This document shows, in pieces, positions 43,839 to 52,273 of a DNA stretch of 64,000 nucleotides. The stretch is from Nodularia spumigena CCY9414. Its GTDB lineage: Bacteria > Cyanobacteriota > Cyanobacteriia > Cyanobacteriales > Nostocaceae. The stretch spans positions 3,093,824-3,157,823 of the forward strand of contig NZ_CP007203.1 of NCBI RefSeq assembly GCF_000340565.2, given 5' to 3'. The stretch's first letter is position 1. Every line of letters begins with the position of its first letter. Under the pieces are notes generated by a model. That model worked only from the letters and a program-made list of their open reading frames with translations, did no database searches and was not told the DNA's origin. The translations under genes were made by a program, and so were the position numbers.

Positions 43839-45178
43839 TGACCTGTTATCATCATATTTACACCACGACCAGGCGCAAGGGTAACACCTCGACGACGGGG
43901 GACTTCTGGTTGATCATCAGTCAATGCGAGTTCATAGCGTGAGAGAATTGTTGCCAATACTAGCTTCAGTTCAAATACTGCCAAAGCCTCACCCACACAG
44001 CGACGCACACCACCGCCAAAGGGGATAAACTCATAGGGAGAAAATTGACGTTCTAGAAAGCGCTCTGGTTTAAATTGCTTGGGTTCTGGATATAAATCTT
44101 CACGCTGGTGAGTCAGATACATCGAGCCAACTAATATCGTACCAGGGTCGAGAGCATAACCCGAAATTTCCACAGGTTCTTTTACTGTTCTGGGAAATGT
44201 CAACATGGCTACGGGATGAATCCGCAAGGTTTCATTACAAACAGCTGTAAGATAAGGCAACCGGAAAATGCTCATAGGATCTGGTGAATCACCAAGGGTG
44301 TCCAATTCTTGCAGTAGTTTTTCTTGAACTTCCGGGTGTTTCTGAATAAAATATAATCCCCAAGCCAGTGCTGTAGCTGTGGTTTCATATCCAGCAAACA
44401 ACAAAGTCATCAACTCATCGCGTAATTCCTGAACTGTCATAGGATTACCAGATTCATCTTCTGCTGACATCAGCAACGAAAGGATATCAATCCGATTTTC
44501 CAGGTTCTGCTGGCGACGTTCAGCAATTTCAGTGTAAATTAAATTATCAAGTTCCTGTCTATCCCTAACAAACTTACCCCAGGGACTCCAAGCGCCTAAA
44601 TCCTGTTGCAGAGACGAAAAAAATAGCATACTAGAACTCAACGGTGAGCGAAATATATTCGCCATTAACTCTAGTTGTTTCTTGAGTTGTTGGCTGCGTT
44701 CTCCTTGATATACACCGAAGACTGCTTGTATCATCACTTGTAAGGTGATATCTTGGGTGACATTACGCGCCAGAAAAGATTTATCTGTCGGTAAATTGCT
44801 CCAAACTTCTTCAGTAATATTACTAATAATTTCACCATAACTTCGCATCCGATCGCCATGAAAAGATGGCATTACCAATTGTCGCCGTTTTCGATGGCGA
44901 TCGCCATCCAGCATAATCATGGAATAATCACCTAATAAAGGCTGCAAAATTTTATTTTCTTTACCACCAGCAAAAAGCTTCTTACGGTCATTGGTTAAAA
45001 TTTCTTGCATCGCCTGGGGATGGTTGACAAATACTAAGTTGTTACCAAAACCGACGACTTGAGCCGTAAAAATGTCAGGATATTGTTGGGCGGCTTTTTC
45101 CATATACCCTACAGGATCAGCTACCCACTGTAATTGCTGGAAAAAAGCAGGAGTTTTTAAACGATTAGGTGTTGACAT
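43826..45178 (-). CDS. Cytochrome P450
   Basis: 450 residues. I-helix oxygen-activation motif LLFAGYETTATALAW (about 265-279), ETLRIHP of the K-helix, and the haem loop FIPFGGGVRRCVG with Cys394 as thiolate ligand. The overall pattern resembles the CYP110 group, cyanobacterial P450s that oxidise fatty acids, terpenes or alkanes; the assignment to that group is by resemblance only. No ferredoxin or terpene synthase gene is beside it. The start MSTPNRLKTPAFFQQLQWVA is family-typical. Confidence 0.93.
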   Translation of the reverse strand: MSTPNRLKTPAFFQQLQWVADPVGYMEKAAQQYPDIFTAQVVGFGNNLVFVNHPQAMQEILTNDRKKLFAGGKENKILQPLLGDYSMIMLDGDRHRKRRQLVMPSFHGDRMRSYGEIISNITEEVWSNLPTDKSFLARNVTQDITLQVMIQAVFGVYQGERSQQLKKQLELMANIFRSPLSSSMLFFSSLQQDLGAWSPWGKFVRDRQELDNLIYTEIAERRQQNLENRIDILSLLMSAEDESGNPMTVQELRDELMTLLFAGYETTATALAWGLYFIQKHPEVQEKLLQELDTLGDSPDPMSIFRLPYLTAVCNETLRIHPVAMLTFPRTVKEPVEISGYALDPGTILVGSMYLTHQREDLYPEPKQFKPERFLERQFSPYEFIPFGGGVRRCVGEALAVFELKLVLATILSRYELALTDDQPEVPRRRGVTLAPGRGVNMMITGQRLA

Positions 45179-45220
45179 CAGGTATTTGCTCCCGAAATAG
45201 TGATTATTTCAGTGTAACTT

Positions 45221-45697
45221 TTAATTTTTGCTAGGTTCATCACTCCCTTGAGTCAACTTAAAAGGTTTGACCCAGCCGATTTGAATTGTGGTATCGAGAG
45301 CGATCGCCCCCATTGCAAACCACAAAACACTTTCACCAGCTAGCACCAAACCAGGTAAAATTGTCTGAGCAGAATCTATCTGGGTTAAACCTCGCACTAA
45401 ACCAAAAGCCATTACACCACCAGATTTCAGTTGAGGATTTTCATCGGTGCGGATGATATAGCGATAGGTGACACCAAATAACAAACCAGAAAAAGCCGCA
45501 ATTCCCCCACTCAGCCACCAACGCCCATTAATCTCACTTTGCAGACTTGCGAGTGTCGGAAAATACCTGGCAACAACCAGGGTATTCACCAGACTGGTAA
45601 TTAGAAAAGCCAAACCAACAGAAAAACCCCCAATTATTCCCGCTTTGAGAGATTCTAGCCGTTCCGCCATCAATGGCATATTTGCAGTTTCGTTCAC
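45221..45697 (-). CDS. Conserved membrane protein, unknown function
   Basis: 158 residues with four membrane segments: GIIGGFSVGLAFLITSLVNTL, LSGGIAAFSGLLFGVTYRY, a Gly-rich helix with VMAFGLVRGLTQID, and GLVLAGESVLWFAMGAIALD. The pattern of small Gly-rich helices recalls cyanobacterial envelope proteins of unknown function. A Met six codons in (45679) could also be the start. It lies upstream of the P450 gene with a gap of about 40 bases and may share its transcript. Confidence 0.7.
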   Translation of the reverse strand: MNETANMPLMAERLESLKAGIIGGFSVGLAFLITSLVNTLVVARYFPTLASLQSEINGRWWLSGGIAAFSGLLFGVTYRYIIRTDENPQLKSGGVMAFGLVRGLTQIDSAQTILPGLVLAGESVLWFAMGAIALDTTIQIGWVKPFKLTQGSDEPSKN

Positions 45698-45918
45698 TTT
45701 ATATCTATAAGTAAGACCATTTTTGGATCAAGATCGCCTTCTTAGCGGCTAATCATGGCTTAGTTTATCAGCCTGTGGCATTGCTTGTTGTGGGCTAATA
45801 AAACCCCAGCTTACAGAGAATCTGTATAATAAATTAGCAATATAGTTGAAGAATCAACTGCTCTTTCCCATTATCATAGGGATTAGAGACGTTTTGTAAT
45901 TATTTAGAAAGTAAGACT

Positions 45919-46008
45919 ATGGCAACTTTGACACTGGGTTGGGTATCACTTTTGGTTGTGTTTACTTGGTCAATTGCAATGGTGGTTTGGGGACGTAACG
46001 GACTATAG
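45919..46008 (+). CDS. petN: Cytochrome b6-f complex subunit VIII
   Basis: 29 residues, [20 protein letters not shown] and then MVVWGRNGL, nearly identical to the known PetN sequence (usual start MDILTLGW). One thylakoid membrane helix; it stabilises the b6f complex that links the two photosystems. ATG at 45919, stop TAG at 46006-46008. It is short enough to be missed by ordinary length filters. Confidence 0.95.
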   Translation: MATLTLGWVSLLVVFTWSIAMVVWGRNGL

Positions 46009-46015
46009 GGGAATC

Positions 46016-46177
46016 GTGGAAAATCCATTCCTGAATATTTTGGCTTTATTAGCCTTAATGCTTCTAGTAGCGGTTACTGGTGGCGTTGGTTATTTGACTC
46101 TAGCAGATTGGCGCGATCGCCGTCGCCGCGAAGACGAAAAACGCGAAATTAGACGCAGTTCTCCCAAACGGCGATAA
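46016..46177 (+). CDS. Small single-helix membrane protein downstream of petN
   Basis: 53 residues from GTG at 46016, seven bases after the petN stop; the frame is open back to 45956 but that would overlap petN. One membrane helix (FLNILALLALMLLVAVTGGV) followed by YLTLADWRDRRRREDEKREI, a strongly basic cytoplasmic tail. Function unknown. The tight spacing suggests co-transcription with petN. Confidence 0.6.
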   Translation: MENPFLNILALLALMLLVAVTGGVGYLTLADWRDRRRREDEKREIRRSSPKRR

Positions 46178-46198
46178 TTCACTCAAAGTTGAACAATG

Positions 46199-46237
46199 TT
46201 TTTGTAGGGGCTTGATTATATCATGTTCCTACAAAAA
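46199..46237. terminator. Hairpin ending the petN transcript
   Basis: 10-bp stem TTTTTGTAGG/CCTACAAAAA with a 19-base loop, about 20 bases after the stop of the small gene. The A/T-rich base of the stem provides the U-tract. Confidence 0.6.
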
Positions 46238-46257
46238 TACAAGCTAAAAATCTTATT

Positions 46258-46417
46258 TTTGACACTCCCCTGCCTAAAGGCGAGGGGATTCTGTAATCTA
46301 CCTCGTCACTTGCTCCAATAGGCTTTCGCCTAAAAGAGTAGCGGCCACGAGTCCTACAGCGTTACTTTGGACGTGCCCCGTCCTAGCTTGTCTTGCAAGA
46401 TTCAAAATGTTATAAGT
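46258..46417 (-). mobile_element. Remnant of an IS200/IS605-type right end
   Basis: Read on the minus strand it ends with hairpin CCCCTCGCCTTTAGGCAGGGG (stem about 8 bp) and GTGTCAA, the form of the right end of tnpB-carrying IS605 elements. The 110 bases inside, including TTTTAGGCGAAAGCCTATTG, look like the structured part of a guide (omega) RNA scaffold. No tnpB reading frame remains. Its inner edge is around 46417, where a GAF-like coding remnant begins. Confidence 0.5.
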
Positions 46418-46510
46418 ATTCATCAGTGTAGTGGTCCTCGGCAATGGAACACATCAGAAATTGAGTTTGTACAACTAATTGCTGAACATCTTCTTGACAT
46501 CAGGAAAATT
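46418..46510 (+). pseudogene. GAF-domain 3' remnant
   Basis: In one frame the sequence reads IHQCSGPRQWNTSEIEFVQL then IAEHLLDI, which resembles the end of a GAF domain of a cyanobacterial phytochrome-like sensor (HQ...PRQW..SEIEF...IA). It has no start codon of its own and ends in unrelated repeat sequence. The rest of the gene was presumably lost with the adjacent IS605-type insertion. Confidence 0.5.
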
Positions 46511-46608
46511 CCCAAAAAAAACTTGTCCCAGAAGCATCACACCCCCAAGACAAGCCAAATATCTAAATTCTTTTCTTCCTCCGCGTTCTCTGCGTCTGGT
46601 GTGGTTTA

Positions 46609-48015
46609 TTAAAGCTGTTTCACTTCCGAAACCAACTTAGAAACCATATCCTTCGCGCCACCAAAAAGCATCGTAGTTTTTTCCTTGTAGAACAATTCAT
46701 TATCTACACCGGCAAAACCTGTACTCATCCCACGCTTAATTACAATTGTTTGCTTTGCCCGATCTACTTCCAAAATCGGCATACCATAAATTGGGCTATT
46801 TACATCACTACGCGCCGCCGGATTTACCACATCATTCGCCCCAATTACCAAAGCCACATCCGCAGCTTCCAATTGAGGATTGATGTCATCCATATCATAC
46901 AACTGCGTATAAGCCACATTAGCCTCAGCCAATAACACATTCATGTGTCCTGGCATTCTTCCAGCTACAGGGTGAATGGCATACTTAACATCAACACCCA
47001 TGCGTTCTAATTGGTCTGCCAATTCTCGCACAGTATGCTGCGCTTGGGCAACAGCCATACCATAACCGGGGACAATTACGACGCTACGGGCATAACCCAA
47101 CATCATCGCGCCTTCTTCCGCATCGATGCTGCGAACAGTTTGGTCGCCTGTAGCACCTGTAGCACCGCCAGCACCACCAGCAACCGCCCCACCAAACGCA
47201 CCAAATAGCACGCTGAACAGAGAACGATTCATCGCTTTACACATAATCTGGGTGAGGATTAAACCAGAAGCCCCCACCAGTGCGCCAGCGATAATCAACA
47301 TATTGTTCATTACCACAAAACCAGCTGCGGCGGCTGCTATCCCAGATAGGGAGTTTAACAGCGAAATTACCACAGGCATATCGCCTCCACCAATAGGGAG
47401 AACGAACATGACACCCAATACTAAAGAAACTCCCACAACTCCGAAGAATATGGGTAAGCTGTCGGGTGTGATGATTAAATAGGCACTGCCTACTATATAA
47501 CCAACTAGCAGTAAGAGGTTAAATGGTTGCTGAAAAGGTAATTTAATCGGTGAACCACTGATTAAACCTTGCAATTTGGCAAAGGCGACAAAACTACCGG
47601 TTAAGGTGACACCACCAATTAACACATCCAGCAAAATGGAAATGTTGACATCTAGAGGTATGGGTTGAGATGCTGCGATTAACCGCCAAAATTCAGCAAC
47701 GGCGATGAGTGCTGAAGCTGCACCACCTAAACCATTGAGTAAACCCACCATTTGGGGCATTTCGGTCATTTGGACTTTGTAGGCTGCGATCGCACCAATT
47801 CCGGTACCAATCGCCAAGCCCACCAAAATCATCTCATAGTTGAGCACCTGCTGATCTAACATTGTGGCGACAATCGCCAGCAGCATTCCCACAGCAGCGA
47901 TGACGTTACCGCTGCGCGCTGTAGCTGGGGAACCGAGTTTTTTCAAACCCAGAATAAACAACGATGCAGCGACTAAGTACGTCAGCTGAATCCCAGTTGG
48001 TAGAAAATCGCTCAC
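46609..48015 (-). CDS. pntB: NAD(P) transhydrogenase subunit beta
   Basis: 468 residues. The N-terminal two thirds (1-265) hold about nine membrane helices of the proton channel; the C-terminal domain III binds NADP(H): VVIVPGYGMAVAQAQHTVRE (dinucleotide loop), IHPVAGRMPGHMNVLLAEA, DINPQLEAADVALVIGANDV. It couples proton re-entry to transfer of hydride between NADH and NADP. Its ATG overlaps the stop of the previous gene by four bases, so translation is coupled in the pnt operon. Confidence 0.96.
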   Translation of the reverse strand: MSDFLPTGIQLTYLVAASLFILGLKKLGSPATARSGNVIAAVGMLLAIVATMLDQQVLNYEMILVGLAIGTGIGAIAAYKVQMTEMPQMVGLLNGLGGAASALIAVAEFWRLIAASQPIPLDVNISILLDVLIGGVTLTGSFVAFAKLQGLISGSPIKLPFQQPFNLLLLVGYIVGSAYLIITPDSLPIFFGVVGVSLVLGVMFVLPIGGGDMPVVISLLNSLSGIAAAAAGFVVMNNMLIIAGALVGASGLILTQIMCKAMNRSLFSVLFGAFGGAVAGGAGGATGATGDQTVRSIDAEEGAMMLGYARSVVIVPGYGMAVAQAQHTVRELADQLERMGVDVKYAIHPVAGRMPGHMNVLLAEANVAYTQLYDMDDINPQLEAADVALVIGANDVVNPAARSDVNSPIYGMPILEVDRAKQTIVIKRGMSTGFAGVDNELFYKEKTTMLFGGAKDMVSKLVSEVKQL

Positions 48016-48305
48016 GCCTTAACTTCCTTTTTCTTGAACATTTGCAACATCCGATCTGTGACGAGAAAACCACCAACGACGTTAACTGTCGCTAGTACCA
48101 CAGCAATTAAACCGAGAATCACCGACACACTGGTATCTTTAGCACCAGCAGCCACAATCGCCCCCAATACCGCAATCCCCGAAATGGCATTTGAGCCGGA
48201 CATTAAAGGCGTGTGTAATGTCGGTGGAATTTTGTTGATGACTTCAAAGCCAATAAAAGATGCCAAAACAAACACAAACAAAGCAGCAAGTAATGCCTCA
48301 GTCAT
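48012..48305 (-). CDS. pntA2: NAD(P) transhydrogenase alpha subunit, membrane part
   Basis: 97 residues from ATG at 48305 (MTEALLAALFVFVLASFIGF); the frame extends nine codons upstream without support. Three to four membrane helices with VINKIPPTLHTPLMSGSNAI, the hallmark of the alpha membrane domain (domain II). In cyanobacteria the alpha subunit is split into a soluble and a membrane polypeptide, as here. Four-base overlap with pntB. Confidence 0.93.
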   Translation of the reverse strand: MTEALLAALFVFVLASFIGFEVINKIPPTLHTPLMSGSNAISGIAVLGAIVAAGAKDTSVSVILGLIAVVLATVNVVGGFLVTDRMLQMFKKKEVKA

Positions 48306-48376
48306 GAAATAATATCTCCTGTTTAGAACCACAGATGCACACAGATAAACACAGATAAATTCTTATCGGCGGTTCA

Positions 48377-49546
48377 TTAATGTGTGCCAATTTGAGGACT
48401 TAAAGCTTGTAGTGCATCCCGCACCCGTTGATTGCGAATTTCCCCTGCGTGGGTAATACAAGCTGCATTCACGATGTCGTCAGCAAAATCTACCTGTAAA
48501 GCTTTGTCCTTGACTAATAATTGCACTAAGGATGTTAGGTTCTTAGAATACAACTGACTAGCGTGAATTGGCATGGATGAGGGTAAATTGATGGGGCCAA
48601 TAATTGTTACGCCATTCCAAACAATATCTTTACCTGCTTCAGTGCAGGCGCAGTTACCACCTTGATCTGCCGCTAAATCTACTATTACCGAGCCTGGTTT
48701 CATTTGTGCCACCATTTCCTCTGTAACTAGCCGTGGGGCTTTTCTTCCAGGTACTTGGGCGGTGGTAATTACTACATCGGCATTTTTTACGTGTTCGGCG
48801 ACAACTTCCTGAGTTCGTTGTTTACTAGCTTCAGAAATTTCTTTAGCATAACCACCGGCTGCTGTGGTTTCTTCTTCGAGTTTGACTTCGACGAATTTAG
48901 CCCCCAAACTTTGCACTTCTTCTTTGACTGCGGGACGAATATCAAAGGCTTCTACTACTGCACCCAAGCGTCTGGCTGTGGCGATCGCTTGCAATCCGGC
49001 TACACCAGCACCCATAATAAATACTTTAGCTGGGGCAATAGTACCGGCGGCTGTTGTCAGCATGGGGAAATACTTTGGTAATGCTGCTGCGGCGATTAAT
49101 ACAGCCTTGTAACCTGCTAGTGAAGCTTGGGAAGACAAAGCATCCATACTTTGCGCCCTAGTAGTACGGGGGATCATCTCCATACTAAAAGCCGTAACTT
49201 GGCGATTTGCCAGTTCCTGCGCCACTGCGGGATTTCCCAAAGGATTGAGGAAGCTGATTAACACAGCCCCTTCCTTAAGTAATTCCACTTCAGAACCACC
49301 ATTTTCTCGCTCTTGCGGTGGGCTAACTTTTAACAGAATATCTGCTTCACCCCATAATTTAGCAGTATCACTGATAATTGTAGCTCCTGCTGCTTCATAG
49401 GCAGAATCGCTAAAATAAGAGCGCTCTCCCGCACCTGCTTCCACCGATACTTCCAAACCTTGTTTGATTAATCGGGCTACGGTGTCAGGATTCAATGCTA
49501 CCCGTCGTTCACAAACTTCAATTTCTTTAGCAACCGCAATTTTCAT
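48377..49546 (-). CDS. pntA1: NAD(P) transhydrogenase alpha subunit, soluble NAD-binding part
   Basis: 389 residues from ATG at 49546 (MKIAVAKEIEVCERRVALNP), preceded by AGGAGA; an upstream ATG at 49591 would add 15 residues without conservation. It is related to alanine dehydrogenase: NAD-binding VFIMGAGVAGLQAIATARRL, FDIRPAVKEEVQSLGAKFVE, and the mobile loop after it. First gene of the pnt operon (pntA1-pntA2-pntB). Confidence 0.94.
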   Translation of the reverse strand: MKIAVAKEIEVCERRVALNPDTVARLIKQGLEVSVEAGAGERSYFSDSAYEAAGATIISDTAKLWGEADILLKVSPPQERENGGSEVELLKEGAVLISFLNPLGNPAVAQELANRQVTAFSMEMIPRTTRAQSMDALSSQASLAGYKAVLIAAAALPKYFPMLTTAAGTIAPAKVFIMGAGVAGLQAIATARRLGAVVEAFDIRPAVKEEVQSLGAKFVEVKLEEETTAAGGYAKEISEASKQRTQEVVAEHVKNADVVITTAQVPGRKAPRLVTEEMVAQMKPGSVIVDLAADQGGNCACTEAGKDIVWNGVTIIGPINLPSSMPIHASQLYSKNLTSLVQLLVKDKALQVDFADDIVNAACITHAGEIRNQRVRDALQALSPQIGTH

Positions 49547-50256
49547 GAAATCTCCTGGAGATAAATACCTTTTTTGTGGGAAATCTGTCATTTTCCCCTG
49601 ATTCAGCCTTTAGGGCGATAACTGTCTGCGATCGCTTGTTCTGAGAGATTGAACCTTCAATTTGTCCTTGAATAATCTTGGTTCTCCAGTCCCAGCCTCA
49701 CTTTGCGCCTCGCATATGTCACATTTGCTGATAGTTACAAATAGGTTCACATATTGCAAATCCTAAGTTGATTACCAAATTTGCATCTTTGTCTTTAGCT
49801 TGTTTTAGGGATTGCAAAATTTTAGTATTCCTGGTTCACATATTTTTTAGCTTGATAGTTTCCTAGTTATTTTTTAATGATTGCTGCTTTGAATCAAGCT
49901 CATTTTCATCAATCTATCTCAAGTTCATTGGCGATCGCTGACTAGACAGATCAATTTTTATCACAAAACTTTTATATTAAAATACATTTATACATATTTA
50001 GAAACAAAATCACATCCCAACTGTATTTTTATTGAGGGTAAATTCTACCAATTTTATAGTGAAACTGTTTACGTAAACAAAAGTTAGATTTATCACAAGC
50101 TAATTTTACACTTACTCAAGCTTCTAGAGCTGATGGCACTTTTTGTTTCCATTTAACGTCAATTTTCGGGCTGTCAGTAGTAAAGTTTAGTTACAAAAAC
50201 TAAATTTCGGTTATTTAGATCACAAACCTATTTTTTTGTTTGAGGAAGCCCATACT
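49547..50256. other. 710-base intergenic region upstream of DUF2808 gene
   Basis: Divergent between pntA1 and the DUF2808 gene. AT-rich, HIP1 octamers near 49630 and 49932. No gene or RNA recognised; promoters of both flanking genes must lie here. Confidence 0.4.
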
Positions 50257-50808
50257 ATGCAAAGTTTACGATTTTCAGGTTCTAAGGGCAAACTGCCTCT
50301 GAGACTTCTTTCTGCTTTAGCCGTGACTAGCTCAATGCTTGCTGGATTTTCAGTGATGAATGCAGCGCAAAGCTCAGAGGGACTCATACTATTTGGCGGT
50401 GTCAAAAGCGAAAATCGGCTATCCTACACATTCGATTTTGGTGGAGAGCCTAACACCATAGACCGAGGCAGATTCAGAATACCAGCCAAGAAAATGAATT
50501 TAGCAGCAGCTCAGTTTGCCGTTAGCTACCCAGATTATTACGAAGGAACTTTCAACCCCAAAAAGATTGAGGTAAAAGTTGGAGGCAAAAAAGTTCCTCT
50601 GACTGAAGTCAAGTGGAACAAGGAAGCTCGCCTACTAGAAATTTTCCCCGAAGAGCCAGTACCAGCAGGAAAAGAGGTGGAGTTAGTGATCTCGGATATG
50701 CGAACTCCCCGTTTTGGGGGGATGTATCATTTTAACTGCCAGATTCTCGCTCCTGGGGATGTACCACTACTGCGTTATGTGGGAACCTGGCTTTTGAGTA
50801 TCTCTTAA
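50257..50808 (+). CDS. DUF2808 family exported protein
   Basis: 183 residues from the ATG at 50257 (GAGGAAG ribosome-binding site 7-13 bases upstream). Signal peptide about 1-37 (PLRLLSALAVTSSMLAGFSV, cut after NAAQS). The mature part, with TIDRGRFRIPAKKMNLAAAQ, SYPDYYEGTFNPKKIEVKVG and PVPAGKEVELVISDMRTPRF, is typical of DUF2808, a periplasmic beta-rich family almost confined to cyanobacteria, function unknown. The gene stands alone. Confidence 0.8.
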   Translation: MQSLRFSGSKGKLPLRLLSALAVTSSMLAGFSVMNAAQSSEGLILFGGVKSENRLSYTFDFGGEPNTIDRGRFRIPAKKMNLAAAQFAVSYPDYYEGTFNPKKIEVKVGGKKVPLTEVKWNKEARLLEIFPEEPVPAGKEVELVISDMRTPRFGGMYHFNCQILAPGDVPLLRYVGTWLLSIS

Positions 50809-50819
50809 ATATTTGTCAA

Positions 50820-50955
50820 AGAAGAGGAAAAGGGTCAGGGGGCGGGGGCAGGGAGAACCCCATAAATAAATTTAGGGGCTTGTATTCCTGTTGGCAGGGA
50901 AAATCCGGAATTCTTCCCCCTTGCCCCCTGCTCCGGTGCTCCCCTGCCTCTTTTG
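50820..50955. repeat. Inverted-repeat element with G-rich and C-rich arms
   Basis: The left arm (AAGAGG..AGGG.CAGGGGGCGGGGGC) and right arm (GCCCCCTGCTCC..CCCTGCCTCTTTT) are complementary over most of their lengths around a 50-base centre. It is a common dispersed Nostocales repeat; it may act as a terminator for the DUF2808 gene. Confidence 0.5.
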
Positions 50956-51094
50956 GTTAGTTGTTAATTGCTAATTCAGAAGCATGAACCGTTGACTACA
51001 AAATCAGCAATTTTTGATTGATCATTTTTGGCTGTTGCAGTGGTACAATAGCAGATTGTAACTTTTTATAAAAATCGCCTAAGAGGAGAAGAGT

Positions 51095-51229
51095 ATGCAG
51101 AGAACCCTGGGCGGCACTTGCCGTAAGAGAAAAAGAACTTCTGGTTTTCGTGCCAGAATGCAGACACCAACCGGAAGAAACGTGATCCGAGCCAGGAGAA
51201 AAAGAGGTCGTCATCGTCTGAGCGTTTAG
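51095..51229 (+). CDS. rpmH: 50S ribosomal protein L34
   Basis: 44 residues, [20 protein letters not shown], then [20 protein letters not shown] and RLSV. It matches the cyanobacterial L34 pattern. AGAGGAGAAGAGT gives a strong ribosome-binding site just before ATG. It heads the rpmH-rnpA-yidC-jag order found widely in bacteria. Confidence 0.97.
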   Translation: MQRTLGGTCRKRKRTSGFRARMQTPTGRNVIRARRKRGRHRLSV

Positions 51230-51254
51230 GAAGTTTCCAGCAAAAAGAACAGAT

Positions 51255-51659
51255 GTGGCTTTGCCCAAAGCAAATCGATTAAAATCTCGAAAAGATTTTC
51301 AGGCAGTTTTCCGGGAAGGAATTCGTCGTCACAGTTCTCATTTCACATTGAGAGCTTTACGACCTTCAGGTTCAAAAGCGCCTTCCTTGGATACTGCTAC
51401 CAGTCAGAAACCACTGTCCAGCACACAATTTGGCGTTTCCATTAGCACTAAAGTCAGCAAAAGAGCAGTAATTCGTAACCGGATTAAACGCCAGATTACA
51501 GCTGCTTTACATGATTTGTTGCCAAATTTGTCCCCTGGCTGGCGGGTAGTCATAGTTGTCAAACCAACAGCAGCAGAATCTAAGTGCGTAAGCCAACAAT
51601 TTCTGCAAGAATTAGAGCAGTTGTTGGTAAAAGCAGAGGTATTTGATGGGCATTCGTGA
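51255..51659 (+). CDS. rnpA: Ribonuclease P protein component
   Basis: 134 residues from GTG at 51255 (MALPKANRLKSRKDFQAVFR). The RNA-binding signature KRAVIRNRIKRQI (about 75-87) is present. It binds the catalytic RNA that trims the 5' ends of tRNA. A serine/proline-rich insert (about 38-55) is longer than in the E. coli protein, as often in cyanobacteria. It lies 25 bases after rpmH. Confidence 0.95.
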   Translation: MALPKANRLKSRKDFQAVFREGIRRHSSHFTLRALRPSGSKAPSLDTATSQKPLSSTQFGVSISTKVSKRAVIRNRIKRQITAALHDLLPNLSPGWRVVIVVKPTAAESKCVSQQFLQELEQLLVKAEVFDGHS

Positions 51660-52038
51660 AGAAGTTTATTATGAGGGTGGCCCCCACATCGGGGACTTAA
51701 TTCTCAATTCGTTAATTGGACTAACTGTTGTGGGGCTACCATTGGCAGTTGGGGCAATTGTGAGGGCTTTATGGCTACGCTTCCGGATCACCGACCGCCG
51801 GATTTCTGTAACGGGAGGTTGGAGAGGACGCGATCGCACTGATATTATCTATTCAGAAGTGGTTAAAATCGTCAAAGTTCCCCGTGGCATCGGCTTTTGG
51901 GGAGATATGGTATTAACCCTCAGAAATGGTAGTCGCCTAGAAATGCGGGCTGTTCCGAATTTCCGGGAAACTTATGACTACATCAACGAAAGAGTTACAG
52001 CTAAAAATCCCCTATATAGCGGTGCTGCTAAGAAGTGA
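51646..52038 (+). CDS. PH-domain membrane protein (YdbT/bPH2-like)
   Basis: 130 residues from ATG at 51646, overlapping the rnpA end by 14 bases. Two membrane segments around residues 20-42 (LIGLTVVGLPLAVGAIVRAL), followed by RFRITDRRISVTGGWRGRDR and IIYSEVVKIVKVPRGIGFWG, the bacterial PH-like fold. This gene is regularly found between rnpA and yidC in cyanobacteria. Its role in membrane biogenesis is inferred from that context only. Confidence 0.85.
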   Translation: MGIREEVYYEGGPHIGDLILNSLIGLTVVGLPLAVGAIVRALWLRFRITDRRISVTGGWRGRDRTDIIYSEVVKIVKVPRGIGFWGDMVLTLRNGSRLEMRAVPNFRETYDYINERVTAKNPLYSGAAKK

Positions 52039-52133
52039 TAGGGAATAGGGAGTGGGGAGTAGGAAACACCGGAGCAGGGGAGAATTTAAAAGAAAATAGC
52101 ACTTATTGACTCTACTTAAAGTCCTATTCTCTT

Positions 52134-52165
52134 CTCCCCTGCCCCCTGCCCCCTGCCCCCTGCTT
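52134..52165. repeat. GCCCCCT tandem repeat
   Basis: About four units of a 7-base C-rich repeat in the 52039-52273 gap before yidC. Together with GGAGCAGGGG at 52070 it forms an inverted-repeat element like that at 50820. Confidence 0.65.
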
Positions 52166-52273
52166 CTTCTTCCCCATTCGGCTATCCGTAGCGTAGGATA
52201 GTCATATAGGAATCATGATTTAGATAAATTAGATTCAGTTCAGTTTACAGTAGCTCAGGTTAAATTCAGAATA

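Noticed and set aside
47011-47482. Plus-strand frames across pntB and its neighbours
   Set aside because: Opposite-strand shadows of strongly conserved pnt genes, rich in Pro, Thr and Ala; no family resemblance.
49600-50250. Possible RNA gene in the long gap before the DUF2808 gene
   Set aside because: No tRNA cloverleaf, no strong terminator or conserved small-RNA motif could be recognised by reading both strands.
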